Shown here one piece after another: positions 15,585-25,008 of a DNA stretch of 40,295 bases. A program made the translations under genes and the position numbers. Origin of the DNA: an uncultured Lachnospiraceae bacterium (GTDB taxonomy: Bacteria > Bacillota > Clostridia > Lachnospirales > Lachnospiraceae); contig CANQAR010000027.1 of the NCBI GenBank assembly GCA_947588845.1, positions 1 to 40,295 of the forward strand, given 5' to 3'. The notes below the pieces were generated by a model. It made no database searches. It was not told where the DNA came from and worked only from the letters and a program-made list of their open reading frames with translations. Every line of letters starts with the position of its first letter. Within the stretch, counting starts at the first letter, position 1.

Positions 15585-17273
15585 TCAACACTGGTATTTT
15601 TTTGTCTTTGCTGCCAGTTCTTTCATTTCACGCGCATTGTCCAGGACAGCCTGCGTAATCCTGGCTCCGCCGAGGATCCTCGCAAGTTCCGTGACGCTCT
15701 GCTCTTCATTCAGAAGCCGGATCGTTGTGAAGGTTCTTCCGTCCGCGGAATATTTTTCAATCTGAAAATGATTGTCCGCCATGGCCGCGATCTGGGCCAG
15801 GTGCGTGATGCAGATCACCTGATGATTCCCGGCGATCACCGCCATCTTCTCGGACACTTTCTGCGCCGTTCTGCCGCTGATCCCCGTGTCGATCTCGTCA
15901 AAAATCATGGTATCCACCGCGTCCTGCTGCGCCATCACCGCCTTGATCGCCAGCATGACCCGCGACAGTTCCCCGCCTGAAGCCACCTCTCCAAGCGGAC
16001 GCAGCGGCATCCCCGGATTGGTGGAAATCTGAAAGCAGACCGCGTCGATCCCGCTCTCACAAGGTTTGTCCAGCAGAACGAAACCAATTTCAAACTGCAC
16101 CTCCAGAAAATTCAGATCCACCAGCGCTTCCCGGATCCTTTCCGCAAGCGTTCCGGCGCAGCGTTTCCGCACGGCGGATATTTCTTTTGCGGTCAGAAGA
16201 AGTTTCTTTTTTGTCCGTTCATATTCTGCCCGGAGCTTCTGCAGATATTCCTCATAATTCTGCAGGATCTGCAGACGCTCCTCTTTTTCTTTCTGATACG
16301 CGAGCACAGCCTCGATTGTTTTTCCATATTTTGCCTTTAAACGGTTCAGAAGGTCCAGACGCTCCTCAACCGCGCGCAGTTCCTGTTCATCATAGTGAAA
16401 GCTGTCCATATAACCGGCGAGCCCGTGATTAAAGTCCGCCAGCATCCCTTCCACATCCTCGAGCATCCGGCAGCATCCGTCAAGTTCTCCGTCAAAGCCG
16501 CGGATTCCGTTCAGCGCGCGCAGCGCGTGTCCGATCTCATCCGCCGCCCCGCCGCTCATCCGGCAGCCGGTCAATCCTCCTGCCTCCGCAAGAGCCTCCA
16601 TAATTCTTCTGCCGTTTGACAGAACCCGATACCGTGCCTCCAGCTCCCCGTCTTCCCCGGCGCGCAGGGCGGCCGATTCGATTTCCTGTATCTCAAACTG
16701 CAGAAAATCCGCCTCCTTCGTCCGGTCCGCCTCATCTGAGCGGGCTTTGGAAAGCTTTCTGGCGGCAGCCATATAGTCATGGTATCTGGATGCACATTCC
16801 TGCTTCAGCGCCGCGAGTTCCTCCCCCGCATACTCATCCAGAATCTCCAGATGCTTCGCGGGATACAAAAGGGATTGATGTTCATGCTGTCCGTGTATGT
16901 CGATCAGATCCGCGGCCAGCTCCCGCACAAAGGAAACCGGAACCGTCTCCCCGTTTACCTTGCTGACGCTTCTTCCTTTTCTGTATTTTCTGGAAATGAT
17001 GACCTGTCCGTCCTCCCAGGGAATTTCCAGCTCTTCCAGCTTTCTGCGGACGGACTCCCTTTCCGACACAAAAACCAGCTCCGCCAGGGCGTACTCTTCA
17101 TCCCTGGGCGCATAGTCACGGAAATTTCCCATCCCAAGCGCAGTATTCACGGCTCCCAAAAGAATGGACTTTCCCGCTCCCGTCTCTCCGGTCAGAATAT
17201 TCAGTCCCTCTCCAAACTCCACCTCAATCTCATCGATCAAGGCCATATTTTTTACATGCAAACTGACAATCAT
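15585..17273 (-). CDS. recN: DNA repair protein RecN
   Basis: A 562-residue SMC-like ATPase acting early at double-strand breaks. Walker A is GETGAGKS (residues 29-36) in FGEGLNILTGETGAGKS. The middle is a long antiparallel coiled coil (about 150-350, rich in Glu, Leu, Arg). The signature LASGGELSRVMLAIK-type loop appears as VASGGELSRVML, and Walker B is TMIFDEIDTGISGRTAQKV. Normal length, all motifs intact. Last gene of the nusB-to-recN operon; argR lies 105 nt upstream. The ribosome site is poor (CGGAAC). Placement before spoIVB matches Bacillus and Clostridium. Confidence 0.97.
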   Translation of the reverse strand: MIVSLHVKNMALIDEIEVEFGEGLNILTGETGAGKSILLGAVNTALGMGNFRDYAPRDEEYALAELVFVSERESVRRKLEELEIPWEDGQVIISRKYRKGRSVSKVNGETVPVSFVRELAADLIDIHGQHEHQSLLYPAKHLEILDEYAGEELAALKQECASRYHDYMAAARKLSKARSDEADRTKEADFLQFEIQEIESAALRAGEDGELEARYRVLSNGRRIMEALAEAGGLTGCRMSGGAADEIGHALRALNGIRGFDGELDGCCRMLEDVEGMLADFNHGLAGYMDSFHYDEQELRAVEERLDLLNRLKAKYGKTIEAVLAYQKEKEERLQILQNYEEYLQKLRAEYERTKKKLLLTAKEISAVRKRCAGTLAERIREALVDLNFLEVQFEIGFVLLDKPCESGIDAVCFQISTNPGMPLRPLGEVASGGELSRVMLAIKAVMAQQDAVDTMIFDEIDTGISGRTAQKVSEKMAVIAGNHQVICITHLAQIAAMADNHFQIEKYSADGRTFTTIRLLNEEQSVTELARILGGARITQAVLDNAREMKELAAKTKKYQC

Positions 17274-17378
17274 AATTGTTCCGTACCTGTGCTCTCTCCC
17301 TTTATTCCCGGCCGTTTTGTATCCGGCGGCAATGCCTGCGCCGGACGCCGGCCCATGAACCTTTCTGTTTTGTCCGCG

Positions 17379-17834
17379 CTACTTCCGCCCCGCGACCTTT
17401 CTGATCTTCTCCATCACTTTCTCCGTATCTTCCGCGCTCCGCACTGCGCACATGATCGTGTCGTCGCCCGCGATGCACCCCGCGACCTCCGACCAGCGCA
17501 TTGCGTCAATCGCCGCCGCTACCGCCATTGCCATTCCCGACGCTGTCTTTACGACCAGAATACTCTGCGCCATATCCATGGACATATACCCGTCATGCAG
17601 CACACGGAGATATTTTTCATTCATGCCGGTGATGCCGTCATTCATCAGGGCATATTTCTGTTTCCCTTCTCCCGTCGAAATCTTCGTGAGCTTCAGCTCC
17701 CGTATGTCGCGTGAGATTGTCGCCTGCGTCACATGATAGCCTTCCTGGTTCAGATGAACTGCCAGTTCTTCCTGTGTCTCAATGTCATATCTGCTGATCA
17801 GATCAATAATCTTGGTCTGTCTTCCTATCTTCAT
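17379..17834 (-). CDS. argR: arginine repressor ArgR/AhrC
   Basis: A 151-residue regulator of arginine biosynthesis and catabolism. The N-terminal winged helix (1-70) begins MKIGRQTKIIDLISRYDIETQEEL and contains TQATISRDIRELKL, the recognition helix. The C-terminal hexamerisation and arginine-binding domain shows GCIAGDDTIM with the two Asp residues that contact arginine. GGAG precedes the ATG. It sits between nadK (33 nt) and recN, a conserved clostridial arrangement, and probably acts in trans since no arg genes are in the window. Confidence 0.97.
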   Translation of the reverse strand: MKIGRQTKIIDLISRYDIETQEELAVHLNQEGYHVTQATISRDIRELKLTKISTGEGKQKYALMNDGITGMNEKYLRVLHDGYMSMDMAQSILVVKTASGMAMAVAAAIDAMRWSEVAGCIAGDDTIMCAVRSAEDTEKVMEKIRKVAGRK

Positions 17835-17867
17835 GCAGCGTCTCCTTTCGTCTGGTAGTCTGGTAAT

Positions 17868-18752
17868 CTATTTGTTCATTTTTTCGCGCAGTATCTCCAG
17901 AAAGCTTGTGGTCTTGGTCCGGATCAGCATGGTTTCCCTCTCCGACCTGCGGACCGTGATCCGGTCCCCGGAATTCAGCTTCACGGAAGTGTCCCCGTCA
18001 AAAGTCGCCTCCGCGCCGTCAATATCCGTTCCATGGCTGGAGCCGACCTCGATCGTGATCCTGGCTTCAGCCGGAAGCACGATCGGCCGGGAACTGAGCG
18101 TGTGCGGCGCGATCGCCGTCAGCAGCATCAGGGAAGCCTGCGGAGCCACGATCGGCCCTCCCGCAGACAGATTATAGCCGGTCGACCCTGTAGGCGTCGA
18201 GATGATGACGCCGTCCGCGCTGTAGGATTTCAGAAACTCCCCGTCCACAAACACATTGAAGTCCACAATCCGCAGCCTTCCGTTTCTCATAATCACAATA
18301 TCATTCAGCGCGATATCTTCAAAAATTTTCCGCCCGTGCCGGCGCGCCTCTCCGCAGATCATCATGCGCGGCTCCACATGGTACTCTCCGGCCAGCAGCT
18401 GGTCCAGCGCCGCCTGAAAGCTGCTACATTCGATCTCCGCGAGATAGCCGAGCGTTCCCATGTTGACTCCCAGAAGCGGAAGCTTCCGGTCCACGACGTC
18501 GCGGGCCGCCCGCAGCAGAGTCCCGTCTCCGCCGATCACAAGCACCCCCTCAACATCCGACGGAATTTTGTCCACATCCGTGTAATGAAAGCGTATCGCG
18601 TCCATTCCTTTTCTGCTCTTTCCAGAGTTCTCGCTCAGCCTCTCATGAACATAGCAGGTCTTCCCCTGCTCTTCAAGATACGCCTGGATCGCAAACGCCG
18701 TACGTCCTTCCAGATCTTTCTGATAGTTTGTGATAATATAAAAGTGATCCAT
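17868..18752 (-). CDS. nadK: NAD kinase
   Basis: A 294-residue enzyme that phosphorylates NAD to NADP. The signature GGDGT is at residues 74-78 (LVIGGDGTLLRAA), followed by ALNDIVIMR (NAD-binding Asn/Asp) and the glycine-rich ISTPTGSTGYNLSAGGPIV. AGAGGT lies 9 nt before the ATG. It follows tlyA by 14 nt and precedes argR, so expression is surely shared with the operon. Length and motifs are normal. Confidence 0.97.
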   Translation of the reverse strand: MDHFYIITNYQKDLEGRTAFAIQAYLEEQGKTCYVHERLSENSGKSRKGMDAIRFHYTDVDKIPSDVEGVLVIGGDGTLLRAARDVVDRKLPLLGVNMGTLGYLAEIECSSFQAALDQLLAGEYHVEPRMMICGEARRHGRKIFEDIALNDIVIMRNGRLRIVDFNVFVDGEFLKSYSADGVIISTPTGSTGYNLSAGGPIVAPQASLMLLTAIAPHTLSSRPIVLPAEARITIEVGSSHGTDIDGAEATFDGDTSVKLNSGDRITVRRSERETMLIRTKTTSFLEILREKMNK

Positions 18753-18766
18753 TTGTTATGTACCTC

Positions 18767-19576
18767 TTATCTGTCCAGCTCTTCATGCGCAAGACGCACG
18801 ACCTCCCGCACTGAAATTTCCGGGGAAATGACGCCCGCGTCATCCCCGCTCTTTTTCAGATGCATCAGATATTCGATGTTTCCCTCCGGTCCTTTGATCG
18901 GAGAAAACTCCAGAGCCTGGACTGCAAAACCGAGCGAGGAAGCGCATTCCGCTACCTTCTCGATAACTTCCCTGTGCACCGCAGGGTCGCGGACTACTCC
19001 TTTTTTGCCGACTTTTTCCCGCCCCGCTTCAAACTGCGGCTTGATCAGACAGACAATCTCTCCGTCCGGCGCGAGCAGTTCCCGCACTGCGGGGAGCACC
19101 TTGGTCAGGGAGATAAAGGAGACATCGACCGATACCAGGGAAGGCGGCTCGCCGATATCCTCCGGCGTCACATAGCGGATGTTCGTCTTCTCCATACAGA
19201 CCACCCGCTCATCCGTGCGCAGCTTCCAGTCAAGCTGTCCGTATCCGACGTCAACCGCATAGACTCTGACCGCTCCGTTCTGCAGCATGCAGTCCGTAAA
19301 GCCTCCGGTCGACGCCCCGACATCCATGCAGACTTTCCCGCACGGCGTCAGGTCAAAATGGCTCATCGCCTTTTCAAGTTTGAGACCGCCGCGGCTCACG
19401 TACCGCAGCTGCCCCCCTTTTACCGTAATCTCCGCGCTCTCCTCAAATGCGGCCCCCGCCTTATCCTCACGCTGTCCGTCCACCAGAACGTTCCCAGACA
19501 TGATGACCGCTTTCGCTTTTTCCCGCGACGGCGCAAGCCCGCGCTTTACCAGCAGCACATCCAGCCGTTCTTTCAT
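18767..19576 (-). CDS. tlyA: TlyA-family rRNA 2'-O-methyltransferase
   Basis: A 269-residue protein with an N-terminal S4 RNA-binding domain (1-60, RLDVLLVKRGLAPSREKAKA) and an FtsJ-like methyltransferase domain: SAM motif DVGASTGGFTDCMLQ, then AVDVGYGQL, VSVDVSFISLTKVLPA and IKPQFEAG. TlyA methylates ribosomal RNA cytidines in mycobacteria; hemolysin annotation of homologues is historical. In Firmicutes it is conserved between dxs and argR/recN, as here. The ribosome site is GGGAG. Nothing unusual in length. Confidence 0.94.
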   Translation of the reverse strand: MKERLDVLLVKRGLAPSREKAKAVIMSGNVLVDGQREDKAGAAFEESAEITVKGGQLRYVSRGGLKLEKAMSHFDLTPCGKVCMDVGASTGGFTDCMLQNGAVRVYAVDVGYGQLDWKLRTDERVVCMEKTNIRYVTPEDIGEPPSLVSVDVSFISLTKVLPAVRELLAPDGEIVCLIKPQFEAGREKVGKKGVVRDPAVHREVIEKVAECASSLGFAVQALEFSPIKGPEGNIEYLMHLKKSGDDAGVISPEISVREVVRLAHEELDR

Positions 19577-19647
19577 CTCCAGCTCCCATCCTCATTTTCC
19601 GGATCATGCTCTCCCCGGTCATCCATCCCGGATCGTGAAGCTCCGGG

Positions 19648-21525
19648 TCAGCATCCTTCAAACATGGAAAGGTACTCCGCCACAATCCTTTTGTAGACGG
19701 ATTCCGCATCCGTGCAGGTTTCCCGTCTGAGCATGTCCACATTTCCGTGTTCTATATAATAATCCGGCAGGGTAATCTGCATGACATGCAGATTCGCCCT
19801 TGTCTCATTGTAATATTCCAGTACTTTTTCCCCAAATCCGCCGTTCCTGACATTCTCCTCCAGCGTCACGACAAGACGGTGATCCTCCGCCAGATAGCGC
19901 AGCATCTCCTCATCCACCGGCTTCACAAAACGCGCGTTGACCAGCGTGCAGCTGTACCCCAGATCACGCAGCATGGTGCGCACCTGCTCCGCAATTTTTA
20001 CCATGCTCCCGACCGCGATCAAGGCAAGTGAGCACTCATCGTACAGAATCTCACTCTTCCCGTACTCTATGGGGGCCCGGAACTTTTCCAGGCCGTCGTA
20101 CGCCTCCCCGCGCGGATAGCGCATCGCGATCGGTCCGTCATACGCGATCGCGTATTTGAGCATATCGGCCAGCTCCCATTTGTTTTTCGGCGCCATCACG
20201 CACATGTTGGGAATCCCCGAGAGATACGACAGATCAAAAATTCCCTGATGCGTCTCCCCGTCGCTGCCGACAAGACCCGCCCGGTCAATCGCAAAGACGA
20301 CCGGCAGATTCTGAATACAGACGTCATGGATCAGCTGATCATAAGCCCTCTGCAGAAACGAAGAATACACTGCCACAACCGGCTTCAAACCTCCCGCGGC
20401 CAGACCGGCGGCAAAAGTCACCGCATGGCCTTCCGCAATGCCCACGTCAAAAAACCGGTCCCTGTACATATTCCGGAAACGCTTCAGCCCGGTCCCGTCC
20501 GGCATCGCGGCCGTGATCGCGACCAGCCTCGGCTCCCTCGCACCCATCTTGCACATAACTGTGGAAAACACATCCGTGTAAGACGCCTTTTTCTTGCGTT
20601 CCTTCGGAAGCCCGGTATCCGGCTCGAACGGCCCTGTCCCGTGAAAACGGGCCGGCATCCGCTCGGCAGGAGGATATCCCTTCCCCTTCACCGTGTTGAC
20701 ATGCACCAGCACCGGACCGTTCACCCGCTTCGCCTCACGCAGAACACGGATTGTCTGCTGGATATTGTGTCCGTCCACCGGTCCCAGATAGGTAATCCCC
20801 ATCTCCTCAAAAAACATGCCCGGAATCAGAATATGCTTGATTCCCTGCTTTGTGTTGCGGATTCCCTGAATCAGCGCGTCGCCGTAAATCGGAATCTTGT
20901 TCAGCGTGTTCTCCACTCCCGTCTTCAGCCCCGTATACGCTCCCGCGGTCCTGATATTTCCAAGGTACGTGGAAATGCCTCCGACGTTCTCCGAAATCGA
21001 CCGGTCATTGTCGTTCAGGACAATGATAAAGTTCGACTTGAGCTGTGAGGCGTTGTTCAGCGCCTCATACGCCATTCCTCCGGTCAGCGCGCCGTCCCCG
21101 ATAACTGACACGACATTATAATCCTCCCCGAGCAGTTCCCGCGCACGGACGTATCCGAGTCCTGCAGAGATCGAGGTGGAGCTGTGCCCCGTATCAAACG
21201 CGTCGCAGCTGCTCTCCTTCCGCTTGGGAAAACCGCTCATGCCCCCGTACTTTCTGAGCTGATCAAAACCATCCTTGCGCCCCGTCAAAAGCTTGTGCGT
21301 ATAGGACTGATGCCCGACATCCCAGATCAGTTTATCCTTCGGCAGATCGAACACCAGATGCAGCGCCATGGTCAGCTCCACAACGCCAAGATTTGAGGCC
21401 AGATGACCGCCGGTCACGCTGATTTTCCGGATCAGAAACTCCCGGATTTCCTGCGCAAGCAGAGGAAGCTGATTTTTATCAATCTTTTTGATATCGTTTA
21501 CTTCGTTGATTTTATCCAACAGCAT
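19648..21525 (-). CDS. dxs: 1-deoxy-D-xylulose-5-phosphate synthase
   Basis: A 625-residue thiamin-diphosphate enzyme that condenses pyruvate and glyceraldehyde-3-phosphate, the first step of the MEP isoprenoid pathway. Visible: GGHLASNLG (H41), WDVGHQSYTHK, FDTGHSSTSIS, the ThDP/Mg motif GDGALTGGMAYEALNN (from residue 143), the transketolase pyrimidine-domain part VGIAEGHAVTFAAGLA with its catalytic Glu, and the C-terminal domain. GAGGAGGG precedes the ATG. It lies 11 nt after ispA, so early and later isoprenoid steps are co-transcribed. Confidence 0.98.
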   Translation of the reverse strand: MLLDKINEVNDIKKIDKNQLPLLAQEIREFLIRKISVTGGHLASNLGVVELTMALHLVFDLPKDKLIWDVGHQSYTHKLLTGRKDGFDQLRKYGGMSGFPKRKESSCDAFDTGHSSTSISAGLGYVRARELLGEDYNVVSVIGDGALTGGMAYEALNNASQLKSNFIIVLNDNDRSISENVGGISTYLGNIRTAGAYTGLKTGVENTLNKIPIYGDALIQGIRNTKQGIKHILIPGMFFEEMGITYLGPVDGHNIQQTIRVLREAKRVNGPVLVHVNTVKGKGYPPAERMPARFHGTGPFEPDTGLPKERKKKASYTDVFSTVMCKMGAREPRLVAITAAMPDGTGLKRFRNMYRDRFFDVGIAEGHAVTFAAGLAAGGLKPVVAVYSSFLQRAYDQLIHDVCIQNLPVVFAIDRAGLVGSDGETHQGIFDLSYLSGIPNMCVMAPKNKWELADMLKYAIAYDGPIAMRYPRGEAYDGLEKFRAPIEYGKSEILYDECSLALIAVGSMVKIAEQVRTMLRDLGYSCTLVNARFVKPVDEEMLRYLAEDHRLVVTLEENVRNGGFGEKVLEYYNETRANLHVMQITLPDYYIEHGNVDMLRRETCTDAESVYKRIVAEYLSMFEGC

Positions 21526-21536
21526 GGCAGCCCTCC

Positions 21537-22424
21537 TCAGGCACTGCGGTGGATCAGCTGCAGAATCAGCTCATGAAGAAATTCGTTTTCATATGGCAGC
21601 TCCCCGAGCAGACGCACAGCCTCCGCGGAATAGCGCGCCACATCTTCACGGGCCCTCTCCAGCCCCATCACAGTGACATAAGTTGTCTTATGGTTCTTCT
21701 CATCGCTTCCCACCGGCTTGCCGAGCACTTCCTCGTCCCCGGTCACATCCAGGATATCATCCTGAATCTGGAACGCCATTCCGACATTCTGCGCAATCCG
21801 GCGGATCTGCTCCACATGCTCGTCCGAGGCCCCTGCAAGCACAGCCCCGACCGCCATTGACGCCTCGATCAAAGCGCCCGTCTTCATGTGATAGATAAAC
21901 GTAAGCTGCTCTCTTGTGAGCGGCTTTCCCTCGTATTCCACATCCACCGACTGACCGCCGATCATGCCGTCAACCCCGGTGCAGGACGCAAGAATCGCAA
22001 AGGCGCGGCCGATATTCCGGTTGTCCGGCTCCATCTCAAACGCCCTGGCCGCCGTCTCGTACGCATGGTTCAGCAGCGCATCCCCCGCGAGGATCGCGAT
22101 CGCCTCGCCGTAGACGGCATGCGTCGTCTTCTTCCCCCGCCGGTACTCATCATTGTCCATCGCCGGAAGATCGTCATGAATCAGCGAATGCGTATGGATC
22201 ATCTCAATCGCCGCCATAAAAGGCTGTACAACCGCGGATTTCCCTCCGAACATCACGTACGTCTGCTGCATCAGCAGAGGACGCAGCTTCTTGCCGCCCA
22301 CCAGCATGCTGTAATTCATCGCTTCCAGCAGCGTTCTCTGGAATCCCTGCTCTTCGGGCAGGTAATTCTCAATAATACTTTTGACCTCCGTCACCCGTTT
22401 CTTCATCTGACTGTCAAAACTCAT
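21537..22424 (-). CDS. ispA: farnesyl diphosphate synthase (polyprenyl synthetase)
   Basis: A 295-residue all-helical prenyltransferase making C15 (or C20) diphosphates. First Asp-rich motif DDLPAMD at 84-90 (LIHDDLPAMDNDEYRRGK), second DDILD at 222-226 (FQIQDDILDVTGD). The ATG at 22424 is chosen over one at 22442 because GAGGGTGGT is correctly spaced; it overlaps the end of xseB by 11 nt, implying translational coupling. Small side chains before the first motif are not enough to fix chain length, but synteny with Bacillus yqiD/ispA supports farnesyl diphosphate synthase. Confidence 0.95.
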   Translation of the reverse strand: MSFDSQMKKRVTEVKSIIENYLPEEQGFQRTLLEAMNYSMLVGGKKLRPLLMQQTYVMFGGKSAVVQPFMAAIEMIHTHSLIHDDLPAMDNDEYRRGKKTTHAVYGEAIAILAGDALLNHAYETAARAFEMEPDNRNIGRAFAILASCTGVDGMIGGQSVDVEYEGKPLTREQLTFIYHMKTGALIEASMAVGAVLAGASDEHVEQIRRIAQNVGMAFQIQDDILDVTGDEEVLGKPVGSDEKNHKTTYVTVMGLERAREDVARYSAEAVRLLGELPYENEFLHELILQLIHRSA

Positions 22425-22653
22425 CAAGACCACCCTCTCCATTGATCACCAGGATTTTCTTTTCCACCTGATCGATCTTCTCATTGCACAGCTTCAGCAG
22501 TTTCATTCCCTCCTGATAGATCCGAAAAGAATCCTCAAGAGAGATATCCCGGCTCTCAAGCGCCTCCACTACCTGATCAAGGCGGCCAAACGCTTCCTCA
22601 AGCGTCAGGTCAGGCGTCCCGGCCTGCGCCTCTTTCTCCTTTATAATCTCCAT
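22414..22653 (-). CDS. xseB: exodeoxyribonuclease VII small subunit
   Basis: A 79-residue helical protein with the family pattern LTLEEAFGRLDQVVEALESRD, then SLEDSFRIYQEGMKLLKLCNEKID. It binds the large subunit XseA to form the single-strand-specific nuclease. The start at 22653 is set by GGAGG 9 nt upstream; an in-frame extension to 22731 is unlikely. It overlaps ispA by 11 nt and follows xseA by 96 nt. Confidence 0.95.
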   Translation of the reverse strand: MEIIKEKEAQAGTPDLTLEEAFGRLDQVVEALESRDISLEDSFRIYQEGMKLLKLCNEKIDQVEKKILVINGEGGLDEF

Positions 22654-22749
22654 ATAAATAATCCTCCATACAGAAAACCTGCCGCTGGCATCTTTTCTGC
22701 ATACCAGGGCATCCAGATCAGAATCTGCCAAAGCGCGCCTCCCGGCAGC

Positions 22750-23973
22750 TCATGACCCGCCAAAACCGGATCTGTCCTCCGGAATAATTTCCTCCGCCCT
22801 GGCCCTGATCAGGCCATCCGAGACGTAAATATTCAGCTGACCGCCCTGACGGACCTGCCTGGTCGAATAAACTCTTGTTCCGGCCTCATCTGTCACAAAA
22901 CCGTAGCCGGCCGCAAGCTTGTCCAAGGGGGAAAGGCCGCGCAGCTTTTCGATATAGATTCCCGTACGGTGCCGTTTTTCACGCAGATTCGCCTGCATTC
23001 TTTCCTGCAGCCTGTTCTCAAACTCCATCAGGCGCTGCCGGTCCGCGTTCAGACGCTGACCGGGAGACGCGTGGGAGAGACGCATCTGAGCGTGGAGCAG
23101 CTTCTGCCTGCACTCCTCCAGACGGTATCCTACCGCCCTCTGCATCTGCTCCCGGTACAGGCGCATCTGTCCCAGCAGTTCCCGGACATCCATAACCGCC
23201 AGTTCCGCGGCAGCCGACGGCGTGGGAGCGCGCAGGTCGGCGACAAAATCCGAGATCGTCGTGTCAGTTTCATGCCCCACTGCAGAGATAACCGGTGTCC
23301 TGCAGTCAAAGATCGCCCGCGCGACAATCTCCTCATTGAAGGCCCACAGATCCTCGATCGAACCGCCCCCGCGGCCGACGATCATCACATCCACTCCTGC
23401 CCGGTCGAGCGCCCGGATCCCTTCCGCGACACTTTCCGCGGCGCCCTGCCCCTGCACGAGCGCAGGATACAGGATAATCTGAATCCAGGGGTTTCTTCTC
23501 GTGGAAACATTGATAATATCACGGATGGCAGCCCCTGTCGGTGCTGTCACCACGCCAAGTCTTTTTACATAAAAAGGAAGCGGCTGCTTGTATTCAGCCG
23601 CGAACATTCCCATGTCCTCCAGCTCCTGCTTCAGAGCAAGATATCTCTCATACAAAAGTCCCGCGCCGTCGAGCTGTATCTCTTTTGCGTACAGCTGATA
23701 GCTTCCGCTGCGCTCATAGACGCTGATGCTCCCCCGGACAATCACCTGCTGCCCGTTGCCGAGCCGGAAAGACAGTCCCTTTCTCGCGCCCGCGAACATC
23801 ACGCAGGCGAGACTTCCGCTTTCATCCTTCAGGGAAAAATAAATATGTCCGGAAGTATGGTACTTGCAGTTTGAGACCTCTCCGCGGATCCCGATGCGGC
23901 TCAGAACAAAATCCTGATCAAACATATCCCTGATATAGGAATTGATCTGTCCGACAGAGTATACTTTCTGCAT
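22750..23973 (-). CDS. xseA: exodeoxyribonuclease VII large subunit
   Basis: A 407-residue catalytic subunit. N-terminal OB fold (VYSVGQINSYIRDMF, IRGEVSNCKYHTSGHIYFSLKD). The nuclease core shows VTAPTGAAIRDIINV, RRNP, IVGRGGGSIEDLWAFN, VISAVGHETDTTISDFVADLRAPTPSAAAELA. A coiled-coil C-terminal part follows and ends with the short conserved SPLDKLAAGYGFV motif. It begins 3 nt after nusB; the ribosome site overlaps the end of nusB. Somewhat shorter than the E. coli protein (456) but complete at both ends. Confidence 0.97.
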   Translation of the reverse strand: MQKVYSVGQINSYIRDMFDQDFVLSRIGIRGEVSNCKYHTSGHIYFSLKDESGSLACVMFAGARKGLSFRLGNGQQVIVRGSISVYERSGSYQLYAKEIQLDGAGLLYERYLALKQELEDMGMFAAEYKQPLPFYVKRLGVVTAPTGAAIRDIINVSTRRNPWIQIILYPALVQGQGAAESVAEGIRALDRAGVDVMIVGRGGGSIEDLWAFNEEIVARAIFDCRTPVISAVGHETDTTISDFVADLRAPTPSAAAELAVMDVRELLGQMRLYREQMQRAVGYRLEECRQKLLHAQMRLSHASPGQRLNADRQRLMEFENRLQERMQANLREKRHRTGIYIEKLRGLSPLDKLAAGYGFVTDEAGTRVYSTRQVRQGGQLNIYVSDGLIRARAEEIIPEDRSGFGGS

Positions 23974-23976
23974 ATT

Positions 23977-24393
23977 CTACACCAGCCTTGCCAGAATGCC
24001 GTTCACAAAAGAAGGAGAATCATCCCCGCCAAACTGCTTCGCAAGCTCAACCGCTTCGTTGATCGCCACTTTGACCGGAATGGAATCCTCATACTGCATC
24101 TCGTACACGGCAAGGCGCAGGATCGCCAGATCCGTTTTTCCCATCCTCGTTGTCTTCCATCTGCTGGCAACCGCATTGATCTTCCCGTCAATCTCCGCTA
24201 TCTTCTGCGTAAGATCTTCGAATTTCTGAATGATATACGTCCGCTCTTCCTCCGACAGCTTCTCTCCCTCCGCAGCCTGGGGAAGCTGTTCCTCAAAATA
24301 AAGCTCCTGCTGTTCCTTAAATTCTTCCTGGTCATGGAATTCGGTACAAAAAACCATTTTAAACAGATTCTCTCTGATTTTGCTTCTCTTCAT
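23977..24393 (-). CDS. nusB: transcription antitermination factor NusB
   Basis: A 138-residue helical protein beginning [19 protein letters not shown], with the C-terminal motif [51 protein letters not shown] typical of NusB. It works with NusE/S10 on boxA RNA during rRNA transcription. The ATG at 24393 is preferred over 24408 because GAGGG is spaced 8 nt. First gene of the long operon to recN. A TATAAT at 24452-24457 on this strand could serve as its -10, though no good -35 is seen. Confidence 0.95.
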   Translation of the reverse strand: MKRSKIRENLFKMVFCTEFHDQEEFKEQQELYFEEQLPQAAEGEKLSEEERTYIIQKFEDLTQKIAEIDGKINAVASRWKTTRMGKTDLAILRLAVYEMQYEDSIPVKVAINEAVELAKQFGGDDSPSFVNGILARLV

Positions 24394-24458
24394 AATTTTT
24401 TCCCTCATAGCGCCAGCGGATGCGCCGCGCGCTTTCCGCTGTCACGCACCTATTATAC

Positions 24459-24482
24459 AAAAAGGGAACCTGACGCGTCCCC
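24459..24482 (-). terminator. intrinsic terminator after the Asp23-family gene
   Basis: Minus-strand stem GGGGAC (24477-24482) with GTTCCC (24464-24469), 6 bp with one G-U pair and a 7-nt loop, followed by TTTTT (24459-24463). It separates yqhY from the nusB operon. Confidence 0.72.
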
Positions 24483-24522
24483 TCTCTGTTCCATCTATGA
24501 GTTACTAAAACCGATGCTGCCG

Positions 24523-24918
24523 TTACTCCATTTCCACATTTACAATCTTGACATTTACTTCCTCGACTTCGAGACCGGTCATGGTCTCGATCGCCGCCTT
24601 GACCCGCTCCTGTATCTTTGTGCAGGTAGCCGGCACATTGTAACCGTACTGAATATTGATCGCAAGACGGACATAAACCTTATCGCCCTCCAGCGTCACA
24701 CGCACTCCCCTTGAGAGACTCTTCCTGCCGAGCCGCTCAATAATATCGCGGGTGACATTTCCTGCCATGGAGGCGACTCCTTCGACCTCAGAGGCCGCCA
24801 GTCCCGCGATGATCGCAACCACTTCGTCGGCAATACGCACCTCTCCGAATTTTTCTTCGTTCTCAAGTTTGTGGGTCCCTGCTTTCGTATTCATTTCTCT
24901 GTATTCCACGTTCTCCAT
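24523..24918 (-). CDS. yqhY: Asp23/Gls24-family protein (YqhY type)
   Basis: A 131-residue protein with the family core VRIADEVVAIIAGLAASEVEGVASMAG, then GRKSLSRGVRVTLEGDKVYVRLAINIQYGYNVP, VAAAIE-type TGLEVEEVNVKIVNVEME. Cytoplasmic, no signal peptide. In Bacillus the homologue yqhY sits between the acc genes and nusB and affects lipid/acetyl-CoA carboxylase balance. Here acc genes are absent but the nusB neighbour is kept. AGGAGG precedes the ATG. It has its own promoter and terminator, so it is a single-gene unit. Confidence 0.9.
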   Translation of the reverse strand: MENVEYREMNTKAGTHKLENEEKFGEVRIADEVVAIIAGLAASEVEGVASMAGNVTRDIIERLGRKSLSRGVRVTLEGDKVYVRLAINIQYGYNVPATCTKIQERVKAAIETMTGLEVEEVNVKIVNVEME

Positions 24919-24952
24919 AGCAAACCTCCTGAATCCATCAACAGATGTATTT

Positions 24953-24981
24953 ATTATATCAAAAAATGAATGATTTGAAAA
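24953..24981 (-). promoter_or_regulatory. promoter of the Asp23-family gene
   Basis: Minus strand: -35 TTTTCA (24976-24981), 17-nt spacer, perfect -10 TATAAT (24953-24958) with an extended TGA before it. Confidence 0.65.
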
Positions 24982-25008
24982 CCGTATATTTTTTTAAATA
25001 TTCTGCAC